A stretch of DNA of 64,000 bases, from the NCBI RefSeq assembly GCF_900172265.1, contig NZ_FWFK01000004.1:186001-250000 (forward strand). The letters run 5' to 3'. A program made the position numbers and the translations under genes. Under the pieces are notes generated by a model. It was not told the DNA's origin, did not search any database, and worked only from the letters and a program-made list of their open reading frames with translations. This document shows positions 16,624-25,882 of the stretch, in pieces (positions within the stretch are counted from its first letter, which is position 1; each line of letters opens with the position of its first letter). Source of the stretch: Roseivivax jejudonensis. Lineage in GTDB: Bacteria > Pseudomonadota > Alphaproteobacteria > Rhodobacterales > Rhodobacteraceae.

Positions 16624-19047
16624 TCAGGCAAGCATCGCATCCTCGCCGAAGAAGGGCCGGTCCGCGTCCGTCGCCGTGCCGTCGATGAAGCGCTGCGCGA
16701 CTTCGTAGGCGTCGGCGCCGACGATCCGGCCGAGCGCGCGGCCGTTCATGTCGCCGTCATCGAAATGGATGCCGCCGTAGAGCCGAGACCGGCCGGCCTC
16801 GTCGGCCGCGTCAGAGAACGTCTCCCAAATGAGCGTCACTTCTTCCTCGGGCACGCCACGCTCGAACTGGATCGTGTCGATGCCGAACAGGACATGCGCC
16901 CCGAAAGCGTCGCTCCCGGTCATCCGCGACAGGACCTCCGCGCCCGCGGCGCTGAAGGCCGAATGCCCGGAGGTGTATTCGGCGAAGGGCGGCGAGGTAT
17001 TGTCGAAGGGCCGCTGGAACGTGTTGAAGTTCGCCGCGAGGATCGTCTGCGTACCGATGCCGTAGCCCTCGGCGTCGAAGCCGCCGAAGGCCTCGATCAC
17101 GTTGCCGGTCTCGCCCGTCAATGCGTCCGTGCCCGGCTCTCCGATCAGGCCGAGTTCACCCAGCTCGCGGATCGCGCGGACGGGACGCGTGTAGTCGTAC
17201 TCGACCTTGGAGTGCCACGTCGCGATCCCGGCATCCATGACCGCGTTCCCGAGCGCGAGAAACATCTGCGCATCCATGTCGAGCGTGTGGCCGTCGCGTG
17301 CCGACACGAACTCGCCAAACGTCATCCACGTGCCCGGCGGGAAGGCCGTGCCGCCGCCATCCTCCCAGAATTCCGCGATGATCTTCTGCGTGTCGGTGAG
17401 CCCGCCGCTGAACGCGACCACCTCCTCGGCCTGCGCGACGAAGCCCGGGTTGATGACGGGGCCGACCAGCGCCTTGGTCACCGGGATCGTGTCTCCGGCG
17501 GCGAAGGTATCTCCGTCGAGGGACAGGGGCGCCGACAGCGTGATCGTGCGCGCCGCGAGGTCGAGCGTCGACCCCGCGAAGGCCGGCGCGAAGAACGCCT
17601 CCGGCGGCGGCGGGAGGGTGCCGGAAAAGTCGGTCGCCCCGCTGGCGTCCTCGGCCAGCGCGAAGCCCTCCACCTCCCGCCAGTGCGGCGACAGGAAGGA
17701 TTGCTCGACATCGTCGTCCTCGGGATCGATCGGGACGTTCTCCGGCGTCCACAGGGTGATGTCGACGATGGCGTTCGGACCGCCGTTCGCGGGCACGTAG
17801 CCGGTCGTGTCGGCGTAGGCGCCGGACTGGTTCGCCCCGTCGTCGGCGCGCAACGCCAGCAGATCCTCGGCGGCGTCGATGCCGATCTCCGCGATCTTCG
17901 ACGGCGCGCCGAGGTCGTAGCCGAACCGCGTTTCCATGACCTCGGCGTAGAGCGGCGCAACATCCGGAAACAGGTCCATCAGGACGGTATAGGCGGCCCA
18001 GCTCATCGCCTCGGCCTTGTCGGCATCGCTGCCGCTGGTCTCGACGTTGTCGCCTTCGAGGTCGAACGACACGGGCACGGCCGTCGCGTCGAACGCCGAC
18101 CAGGCATCGTACATCGCGGTGTGCACCATGGCGTAGGCACGAGAGGCCACGGTCGGCCCGGTGGGGCTGTCGGTCTCGATCACCGCCTGCTGAACCACAC
18201 GGTCCCAGACCACGGAGGCGGTCGGCGTCGGATCGTTCACGGTCACAGTCTGCGTGCCGCCGCCGACCTGGATCACCGGCAGCGCATCGTCCGGATCGAA
18301 AGACGCGGCCAGTTCCGCCGCGGTAAAGCTCCGATCGGCGAAGACCACGGTCTCGAACCCGTCGATGTCCATCGTGGCGCCGGAAAACCGGCCGGTGAAG
18401 CGGAACCCGTCCTCGAGGATCTCTATGTCGACCTGGCCGGCGTTGATGTCGAGCACGAGCGTGTCGTCCCCGACCCCGCCCGACGCACGATCGACCAGAT
18501 CGCCGAGCCGCAGTTCGTCGTCGCCGGCGCCCAGTCGGACGAGCGCGGCGCCGCCATCGATCTCGACCCGATCGTCGCCGCGGCCGGCCCGGACCTCCGT
18601 CGCGCCGCCGAGCAGCGCCAGCGTATCCGCGCCCGCGCCGCCCACGACACCGTCAACGCGCGCTGTCGCGTTCAGCGTATCGTCCCCCGACCCCAGCGAC
18701 AGGAAGGTCACCGGCGCGGCCTCGATCGTCACGTGGTCATCGTCGCTGCCCGTCACGGCGAACCGGGCGCCGCCCGAGACCGAGAGCGTGTCGGCGCCGC
18801 GTCCCGCGCGCACCTCCTCGACATGCGCGGCGAAGGACAGGCTGTCGTCGCCCCCGCCGGCGCTGACGCCGCCGACGACGGTGCCCGCGCTGAGCACGTC
18901 GTCGCCCGCGCCGAGCGACAGGAAGGTGAGAGGCGCACCCCCGACCGTGGTCACGGTGTCGTCTCCGGCGAAGGTGACGATCATGCGGTGGGGTGTCGTT
19001 ATGTCGAAGACATCATCGGCTTCGGAGCCGGTCAGAAGAAAGGTCAT
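16624..19047 (-). CDS. Secreted vanadium-haloperoxidase-like protein with N-terminal Ca-binding repeats
   Basis: An 807-aa protein without a Sec signal peptide. Residues about 1-210 hold at least eight RTX-like repeats (LGAGDDVLS, GGGDDSLS, LGSGDDTLN, GGVGDDTLV), suggesting type I secretion and Ca-dependent folding. Residues about 285-790 form an alpha-helical PAP2/haloperoxidase domain with the vanadate-binding set: Lys/Arg in KVEYDYTRPVRAI, YTSGHSAFSAAGA, and RLYGGIHFDDGDMNG. RTX repeats are usually C-terminal, so this order is unusual. Activity could be halide oxidation or a phosphatase-like reaction; the motifs cannot separate them. No type I transporter is adjacent. Confidence 0.85.
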   Translation of the reverse strand: MTFLLTGSEADDVFDITTPHRMIVTFAGDDTVTTVGGAPLTFLSLGAGDDVLSAGTVVGGVSAGGGDDSLSFAAHVEEVRAGRGADTLSVSGGARFAVTGSDDDHVTIEAAPVTFLSLGSGDDTLNATARVDGVVGGAGADTLALLGGATEVRAGRGDDRVEIDGGAALVRLGAGDDELRLGDLVDRASGGVGDDTLVLDINAGQVDIEILEDGFRFTGRFSGATMDIDGFETVVFADRSFTAAELAASFDPDDALPVIQVGGGTQTVTVNDPTPTASVVWDRVVQQAVIETDSPTGPTVASRAYAMVHTAMYDAWSAFDATAVPVSFDLEGDNVETSGSDADKAEAMSWAAYTVLMDLFPDVAPLYAEVMETRFGYDLGAPSKIAEIGIDAAEDLLALRADDGANQSGAYADTTGYVPANGGPNAIVDITLWTPENVPIDPEDDDVEQSFLSPHWREVEGFALAEDASGATDFSGTLPPPPEAFFAPAFAGSTLDLAARTITLSAPLSLDGDTFAAGDTIPVTKALVGPVINPGFVAQAEEVVAFSGGLTDTQKIIAEFWEDGGGTAFPPGTWMTFGEFVSARDGHTLDMDAQMFLALGNAVMDAGIATWHSKVEYDYTRPVRAIRELGELGLIGEPGTDALTGETGNVIEAFGGFDAEGYGIGTQTILAANFNTFQRPFDNTSPPFAEYTSGHSAFSAAGAEVLSRMTGSDAFGAHVLFGIDTIQFERGVPEEEVTLIWETFSDAADEAGRSRLYGGIHFDDGDMNGRALGRIVGADAYEVAQRFIDGTATDADRPFFGEDAMLA

Positions 19048-19192
19048 GGTAAAATCCCGCGCAACGAATAGGACGGATCGAATGCATTCCGCTCAATAAC
19101 GTCAATGTTACCAAGTGAAATGGAACCTGCACAGAAAAAGCTGCGCACGGATCCGCATTTTCCACGCCGTCGCCGAGGAACCGGGCTTCAGA

Positions 19193-20002
19193 TCACGGTT
19201 TTCGCCGCTGCAGCACCCAGAGCGCCAGCGACACCACCGCGATGGGCAGGATCAGCGCCTCCAGCAGCAGGAGCCCGATCACCGTGAGCGACGCGTTCAG
19301 GATGGTGTCGGCCTCGCCGAGGAAGAAGGCGACACTGTCGCGGTAGGTCCGCACGGTCCCGAGGATGTCGCCGACCCCCTCGATCGTCCGGTCGAAAAAC
19401 GAGTCCGGGGAGGTCGTGCCGCCGTCGATCGCCGCCTCCGCCGCGCTGATCCCCCGTGCGCGATCCGCGATCTCCGAGAGGTCTGCGCGGGCGGCGGCCA
19501 TGCGCGGCTCGGTCAGCCGGTCGGCAATGCCGGCGCCGGTCCAGAACAGCGCCGGCAGCACGAAGGCCAGCGCCACACCCGCCACAACGGCCCGGTCGAG
19601 GACCCGGCCGAGCCGCCCGCGCCGCGCCAGCAGCCACGGCACCAGGGCCGCCAGGAGCAGCCCGGCCCCGAGAACGCTCAACGGCTCGGCCGCCACCGAC
19701 AGCGTCGCCGCCACCACCGACACCGCGAACACCGTCGCCGCCACGCGCTCCACCGTGTCGTCGACAGGCTCCAGCACCTTGATCGGCTGCGCGTTGGCCG
19801 ACACCACCGCCGACCCGCCCAGCTCGACCTCCTGGGCCACCGACAGCGTGGCGTTGATGGCGCGCAGCGACACGTAGACGGCGCCGGCCGCGACCGCGAC
19901 GCGGCTCGCGGCGCGCTCTGCGCCCGCGACGGCCGGATTGTGGAGCAGAAGCGCCGCGAGCGCCCCCGCGGCGAGGATCAGCGCGAGCGCCGCCCGCCTC
20001 AC
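19193..20002 (-). CDS. Membrane protein coupled to the 2-hydroxyacid dehydrogenase
   Basis: A 269-aa inner-membrane protein starting at a GTG that overlaps the upstream TGA by 4 nt. Hydrophobic helices lie at about residues 5-22, 83-101, 104-122, 135-157 and 235-260, with a periplasmic or cytoplasmic segment of about 75 residues (RMAAARADLSEIADRARG...) between the last two. No family recognised. The overlap implies co-expression with the dehydrogenase, but a functional link is not obvious. Confidence 0.7.
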   Translation of the reverse strand: MRRAALALILAAGALAALLLHNPAVAGAERAASRVAVAAGAVYVSLRAINATLSVAQEVELGGSAVVSANAQPIKVLEPVDDTVERVAATVFAVSVVAATLSVAAEPLSVLGAGLLLAALVPWLLARRGRLGRVLDRAVVAGVALAFVLPALFWTGAGIADRLTEPRMAAARADLSEIADRARGISAAEAAIDGGTTSPDSFFDRTIEGVGDILGTVRTYRDSVAFFLGEADTILNASLTVIGLLLLEALILPIAVVSLALWVLQRRKP

Positions 20003-20985
20003 AGCATCGCCGGCACGACCTGGTCCGGTGGCCGGTGCCCGTCGGCGAAGGTCTTGACGTTGATGATGACCTTCTCGCCCATCTCCAGCCGGCCTTCCCG
20101 CGTCGCCGAACCCATATGCGGCAGCAGAACGACATTCGGCAGGTCGCGCAGTTCCGGGTTCACGTCGGTGCCGTGCTCGTAGACGTCGAGCCCCGCCCCG
20201 GCGAGGTCGCCCGCGCGCAACCGCCGCGCCAGCGCGTTCTCGTCGATCACCTCGCCGCGCGAGGTGTTCACGATCACCGCCGAGGGCTTCATCAGCTTCA
20301 GCCTGCGGGCGTTCAGCAGGTGAAAGGTCGCGGGCGTATGGGGGCAGTTGACCGACAGGACGTCGACCCGCGCCAGCATCTGGTCGAGGCTGTCCCAGTA
20401 GGTGGCCTCCAGCGCCGCCTCGGCCTCGGGCCGGAGCCGACGCCGGTTGTGGTAGTGCACCTGCATCCCGAAGGCGCGCGCGCGCCGCGCCACGGCCTGG
20501 CCGATGCGTCCCATGCCGAGGATGCCGAGCCGCTTGCCGCCGATACGCCCACCCAGGAACGCCGTCGGCGCCCAGCCGCTCCAATGCCCGCCCTGCATCG
20601 TCGCCAGCCCCTCGGGGATCCGACGCGTCACCGCGAGCAGGAGCGACATCACCATGTCGGCGGTGTCCTCTGTCACCACGCCGGGCGTGTTCGACACGAG
20701 GATGCCGCGCGTCCGCGCGGTATCCACGTCGATATGGTCGACCCCCGCCCCGAAATTCGCGATGAGCTTCAGGCGCGACCCCGCCTGCCCGATCAGCCCG
20801 GCGTCGATCGTGTCGGTGACCGTCGGCACCAGCACGTCGGCCTCCTGCATCGCGTCGAGCAGCTGGCCCCGCGACATCGGCGTGTCGTCGTCACGCAGGC
20901 GGACGTCGAACAGCTCCTTCATCCGGGTCTCCACCGCCTCCGGCAGGCGTCGCGTGACGACAACACTCAGCGGCTTTGATGCCAT
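19999..20985 (-). CDS. D-2-hydroxyacid dehydrogenase (glyoxylate/hydroxypyruvate reductase type)
   Basis: A 328-aa NAD(P)-dependent enzyme. The nucleotide-binding motif is GILGMGRIGQAVARRA near residue 154. The catalytic trio Arg-Glu-His is seen as NTSRGEVIDE near 238, DVYEHG near 268 and LLPHMGSAT near 288. The NRRRLRPEAE stretch after the second strand, with Arg rather than Asp, favours NADPH and a GhrB/glyoxylate reductase role. It is first in a two-gene unit with a membrane protein. Confidence 0.9.
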   Translation of the reverse strand: MASKPLSVVVTRRLPEAVETRMKELFDVRLRDDDTPMSRGQLLDAMQEADVLVPTVTDTIDAGLIGQAGSRLKLIANFGAGVDHIDVDTARTRGILVSNTPGVVTEDTADMVMSLLLAVTRRIPEGLATMQGGHWSGWAPTAFLGGRIGGKRLGILGMGRIGQAVARRARAFGMQVHYHNRRRLRPEAEAALEATYWDSLDQMLARVDVLSVNCPHTPATFHLLNARRLKLMKPSAVIVNTSRGEVIDENALARRLRAGDLAGAGLDVYEHGTDVNPELRDLPNVVLLPHMGSATREGRLEMGEKVIINVKTFADGHRPPDQVVPAML

Positions 20986-21094
20986 GCCCGCACCCTCGAT
21001 CTTTCAAGCAACATTCTTTCGAGGCAGAGTGGCCGAAGACGGATCGGGGCACAAGAACCCCGGCCGGAGAAAACCGAGCAGGACAAGACATCAC

Positions 21095-21601
21095 ATGTTG
21101 AGACAAGCCAGGGGTGCGGCGCTGGCGCTGGTCATCGTCAGCCTCGCGGCGGGCGCCGCCGCGGCGGACCGCGTGCGCGGTCCGGTGACGAACCTGCCGC
21201 TGCCGCGCTACGTGTCGCTGAAGGCATCGGAGGGCAACGTCCGGCGCGGCCCGTCGCTGACCCATCGGATCGACTGGGTCTACGTGCGGCGCGACATGCC
21301 GCTCGAGGTCACTGCCGAATTCGGCCACTGGCGCCGCGTGCGCGACCGCGACGGCGCCGGGGGCTGGGTGCACTACTCGCTCCTGTCGGGCGTGCGCACC
21401 GTCCTCATCGAGGAGGACATGATCCCGCTCTACGCCCGCCCGGCGGAGGGCTCGCAGATGATGGCCAAGCTCGGGCTCGGCGTCGTTGCGCGGCTCGGCG
21501 CCTGCGTGCAGACCTGGTGCGAGGTGGAGGCCGGCGGCCAGCGGGGCTGGACGCGCAAGGCGGCGCTCTGGGGCGTGGCCGCGGACGAACTGCGCGACTG
21601 A
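21095..21601 (+). CDS. Exported SH3b-domain protein
   Basis: A 168-aa protein with a signal peptide (about residues 1-24) followed by two SH3-like repeats: YVSLKASEGNVRRGPSLTHRIDWVY near 40-64 and a second one from about 108. This matches the SH3_4 family found in periplasmic proteins that contact peptidoglycan. The start is the ATG at 21095, preceded by GAGCAGGAC. It is divergent from the hydroxyacid dehydrogenase gene. Confidence 0.8.
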   Translation: MLRQARGAALALVIVSLAAGAAAADRVRGPVTNLPLPRYVSLKASEGNVRRGPSLTHRIDWVYVRRDMPLEVTAEFGHWRRVRDRDGAGGWVHYSLLSGVRTVLIEEDMIPLYARPAEGSQMMAKLGLGVVARLGACVQTWCEVEAGGQRGWTRKAALWGVAADELRD

Positions 21602-21628
21602 TCGGGCGCCTGGGCGCGACGACTTCGG

Positions 21629-21690
21629 CTTCATCTTGCCGGAAACCCCGGGGGAGTCGCCGCAGGCGACGGGGGCAGAGCCCCCGCCCC
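21629..21690 (+). repeat. GC-hairpin intergenic element, copy C
   Basis: Starts CTTCATCTTGCCGGAAACC as in copy A and carries two hairpins: 21656-21661 with 21665-21670, and 21670-21676 with 21680-21686. It lies in the gap between two convergent genes and probably stops both transcripts. Confidence 0.75.
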
Positions 21691-21757
21691 GCCCGACGCC
21701 TCGCGCATCGCGCGCAGATCCGGGCGTAAAAACCTGATTTAGAAAAAATTTTGCGCG

Positions 21758-22846
21758 TCAGGCCGCCTCGTGCAGGAGGATCGCGGCCTCTGACGCCGTC
21801 AGGTTGCGGCGCGCGGCGGCGCCGAAGCTCTGCGGTTTGGCCTCCACCTGCGGCATGAGCTGGCGCAGCCGCTCGAAGTCGCGCGGGTCGAGCGAGCCGA
21901 GCGCGGTCTGCGCGGGATGGAAACTCTCGGTCTCGACGCCGTTGGCGAAGACGATCTCGTGGCGGGGCAGCAGGAGGTGGATGTAGGTCACCTCCTTCAC
22001 GTTCATGTCCGTCGTCACGGTATCGCCGTTGACGAGATCGCGCGCCGAGACCAGCACTTCGGGCGTGTTGAAGAGCGCGCGCGCCACGGCGCCGCGCACC
22101 AGCATCCGGTGCTCGGGAGACACGAGGAACTCGTCGTCCGGACGGTCGATCCCGAAGGCGCCTGCGCGGATCCGCACCGGGCGGAGCTTCGGCATCGCGA
22201 AGAGCCGGGCGCCGGACATGCGGCGGCGCCCGATCCAGCGGATCTCCTGCCCGGCGCTGTCCTTGGTCTGGACCCGGTCGCCCTCGGCGAGTTCCTCGAC
22301 ACGCGCCGCGCGTCCGTCGGCGAGCGCGATCCGGGTGCCCGGGGTAAAGCAGATGACCCCGCCTTCGCCCGTCATCGCATCGAGCCCCGGCGGCCCGGCA
22401 TCGAGCGTGTGATGCACGATCCAGAGGTCGGCGCCACGCGGCGGCAGGTCGCCGAGAAACATCAGGAGCGGCGGGACCCCGCGCCCGAGGTCGATCAGCG
22501 TGGCCGTGTAGCTCGCGATGCCGTCGGTGACCACGAAGTTGCGGTCGCCCGCGCCGAAGTCGCCCGCGACCTCGCCGTCCGGCGCGCGTCCCCGCGTCGC
22601 GACGCAATCGTCCATCGCCGCCCCCGCAAGGCGCCGCACCATGCGCGCGGCGCGCTGTCTCAGATCCGCCTCTCCCGAGGTCCGGTCAAGCTGCAGAACG
22701 GAATTCGGGCCGTCGACGCGCACCGCCTCTCCCTGCCAGGCCCACGAGGACCCGACCGCGAGAGCCGACACCGGAGCCGCGCTCAACCCATCCAACACCG
22801 TCTGCGACCAGGAGATGACGAACGTGCCCTTGACGCCCGTTGCCAA
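21758..22846 (-). CDS. Hint-domain (Hedgehog/intein-type) protein
   Basis: A 362-aa protein. Residues about 165-310 form a Hint_2 domain beginning at the reactive Cys in GVICFTPGTRIALADG, with VEELAEGDRVQTKD and an SPEHRMLVRG block following. The N-terminal 160 residues are a beta-rich domain without a known name. Such proteins are common in Rhodobacterales, often exported without a Sec signal. Self-cleavage at the Cys is possible, but the protein continues for about 50 residues beyond the domain and the trailing His/Asn of true inteins is not evident. Confidence 0.85.
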   Translation of the reverse strand: MATGVKGTFVISWSQTVLDGLSAAPVSALAVGSSWAWQGEAVRVDGPNSVLQLDRTSGEADLRQRAARMVRRLAGAAMDDCVATRGRAPDGEVAGDFGAGDRNFVVTDGIASYTATLIDLGRGVPPLLMFLGDLPPRGADLWIVHHTLDAGPPGLDAMTGEGGVICFTPGTRIALADGRAARVEELAEGDRVQTKDSAGQEIRWIGRRRMSGARLFAMPKLRPVRIRAGAFGIDRPDDEFLVSPEHRMLVRGAVARALFNTPEVLVSARDLVNGDTVTTDMNVKEVTYIHLLLPRHEIVFANGVETESFHPAQTALGSLDPRDFERLRQLMPQVEAKPQSFGAAARRNLTASEAAILLHEAA

Positions 22847-23060
22847 TGCTCTGTCCTGCCCGTCGTTTTTATGTTTCTGACCGTGGCATAGCAGAGCGAG
22901 GGCGATTTTTAAACGATCCCAAGGGGATTGCGGCCGTCATTCACGTTAGTGCAATTGCATGGTTGCAGTTGGGCAACATTTCGCTCATGCTATACGTGTT
23001 TCCGCCGAGCCGGCACACCGGCCGGCGCCGGCGCTTCGCGGGGCGCCGAACGGAGACCAC
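22847..23060. other. Gap between the Hint gene and the LpxR-like gene
   Basis: No gene seen. The AT-rich part at about 22900-22990 likely holds the promoter of the Hint gene on the minus strand. A GC-rich inverted sequence (CCGGCACACCGGCCGGCGCCGG region, about 23010-23032) could help end the LpxR-like transcript. Confidence 0.3.
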
Positions 23061-24005
23061 TCAGAACTCGAAGCTGATCCGCGCCGCGCCGACGACCTGG
23101 CCGCCGTCCTGGCCCTCGAACTCCTCGTCCAGCCAAGTGACACCATAGAACGCGCTCTTGCCCGTGCCCTGCCAGTGCAGTCCGGCGCGCAGGCGCTGAC
23201 GGTCGGCCTTGAGCTCCGGTCCGCGATCGTCGGGCAGGTAGATGCTGTCGGCCACCTGTGCGAAATCGGCGCCGAGCATCAGGCTGAAGCCGTTCTCGGG
23301 CACGCCGATGACCTCGTAGCGCTGGCCCGAGACGGTGTCGCGCACCATCAGGCTGTCGCGCCCGAATTGCCCGAAAGACAGGTCGACACCGGCGCGTGCC
23401 AGCGTCTCGTCGCCCCATCGCACCTCCGCGAAGGGGCGCAGGCGGGCATGATCGCCGAGCGGGCGGGTCGATCCGACCTCGGCCACCAGCGTCGGGTGCC
23501 AGCCGTTCTCGATCTGCTCGTCGAGGATCCGCGGGGCCGGCGGCCGAATGCTGATGAGGTCGTGCAGCGCGGTCTGGAACTGGCCCACGCCGGTCTGCGG
23601 GCCGGTCACCACGAGGTCCGCGCCAAGCGTGACTTCCGCCGCGCCGCGCTGAAAATGCGTATGCGCGCCGACCGACAGGATGCCGGCATAGCGGCGATCG
23701 TCGGGGTCGAAGGCCCGCAGTGACGCCGGCGCGATCGCGCGTCCGTGGGTGCGCAGCTCGATCATGTCGCCCGGCGTCGCGGGCAGCGTGCCATCGAACT
23801 GATAGCCCCAGACCCGGCTCGCGGTGATCGAGCCGGATTGCCACCGATCCTGCAATTCGCCGAGCGAGTCGTTCACGAAGAGGCGACCGTATCCGAGCCG
23901 GATCCGGTCCTGCGCGTCGGCGGCGCTGGCCCCGAGCCCGAGGATCAGGGCGGCAGTCGCGAAGACATGCCGGACGGCAGCCGGTCGAGCGCGGTGTCGT
24001 GTCAT
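23061..24005 (-). CDS. LpxR-like outer-membrane lipid A deacylase
   Basis: A 314-aa exported protein: signal peptide to about residue 31 (ASAADAQ), then a beta-barrel of alternating strands ending in Phe (AARISFEF), as outer-membrane proteins do. Residues that match the LpxR/DUF2219 active site are FVNDSLGE and RWQSGS near 43-60 and His in GAHTHFQRG near 113-121. LpxR removes the 3'-acyloxyacyl group of lipid A. It is divergent from the TetR gene. Confidence 0.75.
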   Translation of the reverse strand: MTRHRARPAAVRHVFATAALILGLGASAADAQDRIRLGYGRLFVNDSLGELQDRWQSGSITASRVWGYQFDGTLPATPGDMIELRTHGRAIAPASLRAFDPDDRRYAGILSVGAHTHFQRGAAEVTLGADLVVTGPQTGVGQFQTALHDLISIRPPAPRILDEQIENGWHPTLVAEVGSTRPLGDHARLRPFAEVRWGDETLARAGVDLSFGQFGRDSLMVRDTVSGQRYEVIGVPENGFSLMLGADFAQVADSIYLPDDRGPELKADRQRLRAGLHWQGTGKSAFYGVTWLDEEFEGQDGGQVVGAARISFEF

Positions 24006-24157
24006 GGGGCCTGCGGTATTTTTCTTTTTCGATCTGCTTCTAGGTCCGGTTCTGTACCCGCGCCGTTGCGGGCGCTCCATCAAAAACCGACACGCCGCCG
24101 TTGCACGAAGCGTGGGTGTGGCCGGAACGCCGCCAGAGTCGCGGCACGTCGACTTAC

Positions 24158-24171
24158 TTGACATGTGTCAA
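24158..24171. promoter_or_regulatory. Probable TetR operator
   Basis: Inverted repeat TTGACA-TG-TGTCAA, 22 nt before the TetR start codon and in the gap shared with the divergent LpxR-like gene. The left arm may double as a -35 box. Likely site of autoregulation of the efflux operon. Confidence 0.6.
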
Positions 24172-24193
24172 ATAGCGCCCATCTTCGCCGCTC

Positions 24194-24799
24194 ATGGACA
24201 AGCGCCGCCTCAGATCCCGCCTCCGGCTGCATCGCGCCCTGCGCGAAATGATGGCCGAAACGCAGCCCGACTCGATTTCGGTCGAGGCGCTGGCCCGTCG
24301 CGCGGGCGTCACGCGCCAGACGTTCTATGCGCATTACACGTGCATCGGCGCGATGCTGGAGGAACACCTGCAGGGGCTCCTGACGGAAATCGCGGCGCGC
24401 CACCGTCGCGCGTTCAGCGATGCCGACGACGCCGTTGCGCCGGAGCGGCTGCGTGAACTGATGACGTCGGTCTTTGCCGATCTCGATGCCGACGATCCGC
24501 GGCTGGCCGCACTGCTCGACGGGCCGGTGGCCAGCGAGGTCGAGGCGCGGTTCGCGGATCTCGTGACCCAGTTCCTGACCGACGCCGATGCCGCCGGAAG
24601 CGAGGCGTTGACCCCGCGGGAGAACGCGGCGCAGGCGCGCTTCTTCGCCGGCGGTTTCCTGAGCCTCCTGCGTCACTGGCTGGCGCTCGGGTCGGAGCGT
24701 CCGCCGCCGGAGGTCATGGGCGGCATGCTCGCCGACTTCTGTCTCTACGGCCGCAAGGGCCGATGCCCCTCACTCCAGCTCACGGAGCCCACGTCATGA
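24194..24799 (+). CDS. TetR-family regulator of the RND efflux operon
   Basis: A 201-aa regulator with the N-terminal helix-turn-helix at about residues 28-50 (VEALARRAGVTRQTFYAHY) and an all-helical ligand-binding C-terminal part. Its stop overlaps the start of the membrane fusion protein by 4 nt, so it is the first gene of the operon and probably represses it through the inverted repeat just upstream. Confidence 0.88.
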   Translation: MDKRRLRSRLRLHRALREMMAETQPDSISVEALARRAGVTRQTFYAHYTCIGAMLEEHLQGLLTEIAARHRRAFSDADDAVAPERLRELMTSVFADLDADDPRLAALLDGPVASEVEARFADLVTQFLTDADAAGSEALTPRENAAQARFFAGGFLSLLRHWLALGSERPPPEVMGGMLADFCLYGRKGRCPSLQLTEPTS

Positions 24800-25878
24800 T
24801 CCGCCGCGCCCTTCTGGCCCTGCCTCTTCTGGTCTTCGTGCCCCTTGCCACCGCCGCGCAGGAGAACGGCGAGGCGGCGAACGCGCCCCCGCCGGCGCCC
24901 CGCCCGGCCAAGCTCATGACCCTCGATGCCGGGAGAACGACGGTGGAGCGACAGTTCTTCGGCAGGGTCCGGGCGCGCGAGACGGTCGACCTCGCCTTCC
25001 AGGTCGGTGGCCAGATCGTCGAGTTTCCGGCGTCGGAGGGCACCTCGATCGCCGCAGGCGGCCTCGTGGCGCAGCTCGACCTCGAGCCTTTCGAGCGACA
25101 GCTCGAGGAGGCGCGCGTGCAACTCGACAAGGCGGAGCGCGATCTCGAGCGACTGGAGCGACTGTCCGGGAACGCGGCCTCCGAGGTCCAGATACAGGAC
25201 GCCCGCACGCAGCGCGACCTCGCGCGGATCGCGGTCGCCGACGCAGAGGACCGGCTCGAGGATGCCACGCTGAACGCGCCGTTCGATGCGCTGGTGGCCC
25301 GGCGCGAGGTCGCCAACTTCTCCACCGTGTCCGCCGGCCAACCGGTCGTGAGGCTGCACGACATGTCGGAGAAACAGGTGGCCATCGACGTGCCCGAAGT
25401 TCTGTTCCGGCGCGCTGCGGGCGCGGAGGACCAGATCAAGCTCTCGGCAACGTTCCCCGAAAGCGACACGCGCCACCCGTTGGTGTTCCGAGAGTTCGAG
25501 GCCGAGACCGCGGATGTGGGGCAGACCTATCGCCTCACGCTCGCGTTCACGGAGGATCCCGGCGAACGGGTGCTGCCCGGATCCTCGACGACGGTGAACG
25601 TGGTCACGCCGCTGGGGTCGGGCTCGGGCATCGTGATCCCCGAGACCGCGCTGGTCTTCGACGCCGATCGCGATCCCGCCGTCATGGTCTTCGAGCCATC
25701 GGAGGAGGATCCCGATCGCGGCACCGTGCGCCGGACCCCGGTGACGATCGACATGCGGCCGGACGGTCGGATCTCACTGGCCGAGGGGCCGGAGACCGGA
25801 ACCGAGATCGTCGCCACGGGCGCGTCTCAGCTGGAGGACGGCCAGACCGTCCGCCGGTTCACCGGCATCGGGGAATAG
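24796..25878 (+). CDS. RND efflux membrane fusion protein
   Basis: A 360-aa periplasmic adaptor of the HlyD/AcrA type. Signal peptide at about residues 1-22, then a barrel-sandwich half (QVGGQIVEFPASEGTSIAAG near 75), a coiled-coil hairpin near 100-150 (LEEARVQLDKAERDLERLERL), and the second half (DATLNAPFDALVARREV). The start MIRRALLALP at 24796 overlaps the TetR stop. It bridges the inner-membrane pump to an outer-membrane channel that is not encoded here. Confidence 0.92.
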   Translation: MIRRALLALPLLVFVPLATAAQENGEAANAPPPAPRPAKLMTLDAGRTTVERQFFGRVRARETVDLAFQVGGQIVEFPASEGTSIAAGGLVAQLDLEPFERQLEEARVQLDKAERDLERLERLSGNAASEVQIQDARTQRDLARIAVADAEDRLEDATLNAPFDALVARREVANFSTVSAGQPVVRLHDMSEKQVAIDVPEVLFRRAAGAEDQIKLSATFPESDTRHPLVFREFEAETADVGQTYRLTLAFTEDPGERVLPGSSTTVNVVTPLGSGSGIVIPETALVFDADRDPAVMVFEPSEEDPDRGTVRRTPVTIDMRPDGRISLAEGPETGTEIVATGASQLEDGQTVRRFTGIGE

Positions 25879-25882
25879 GATC

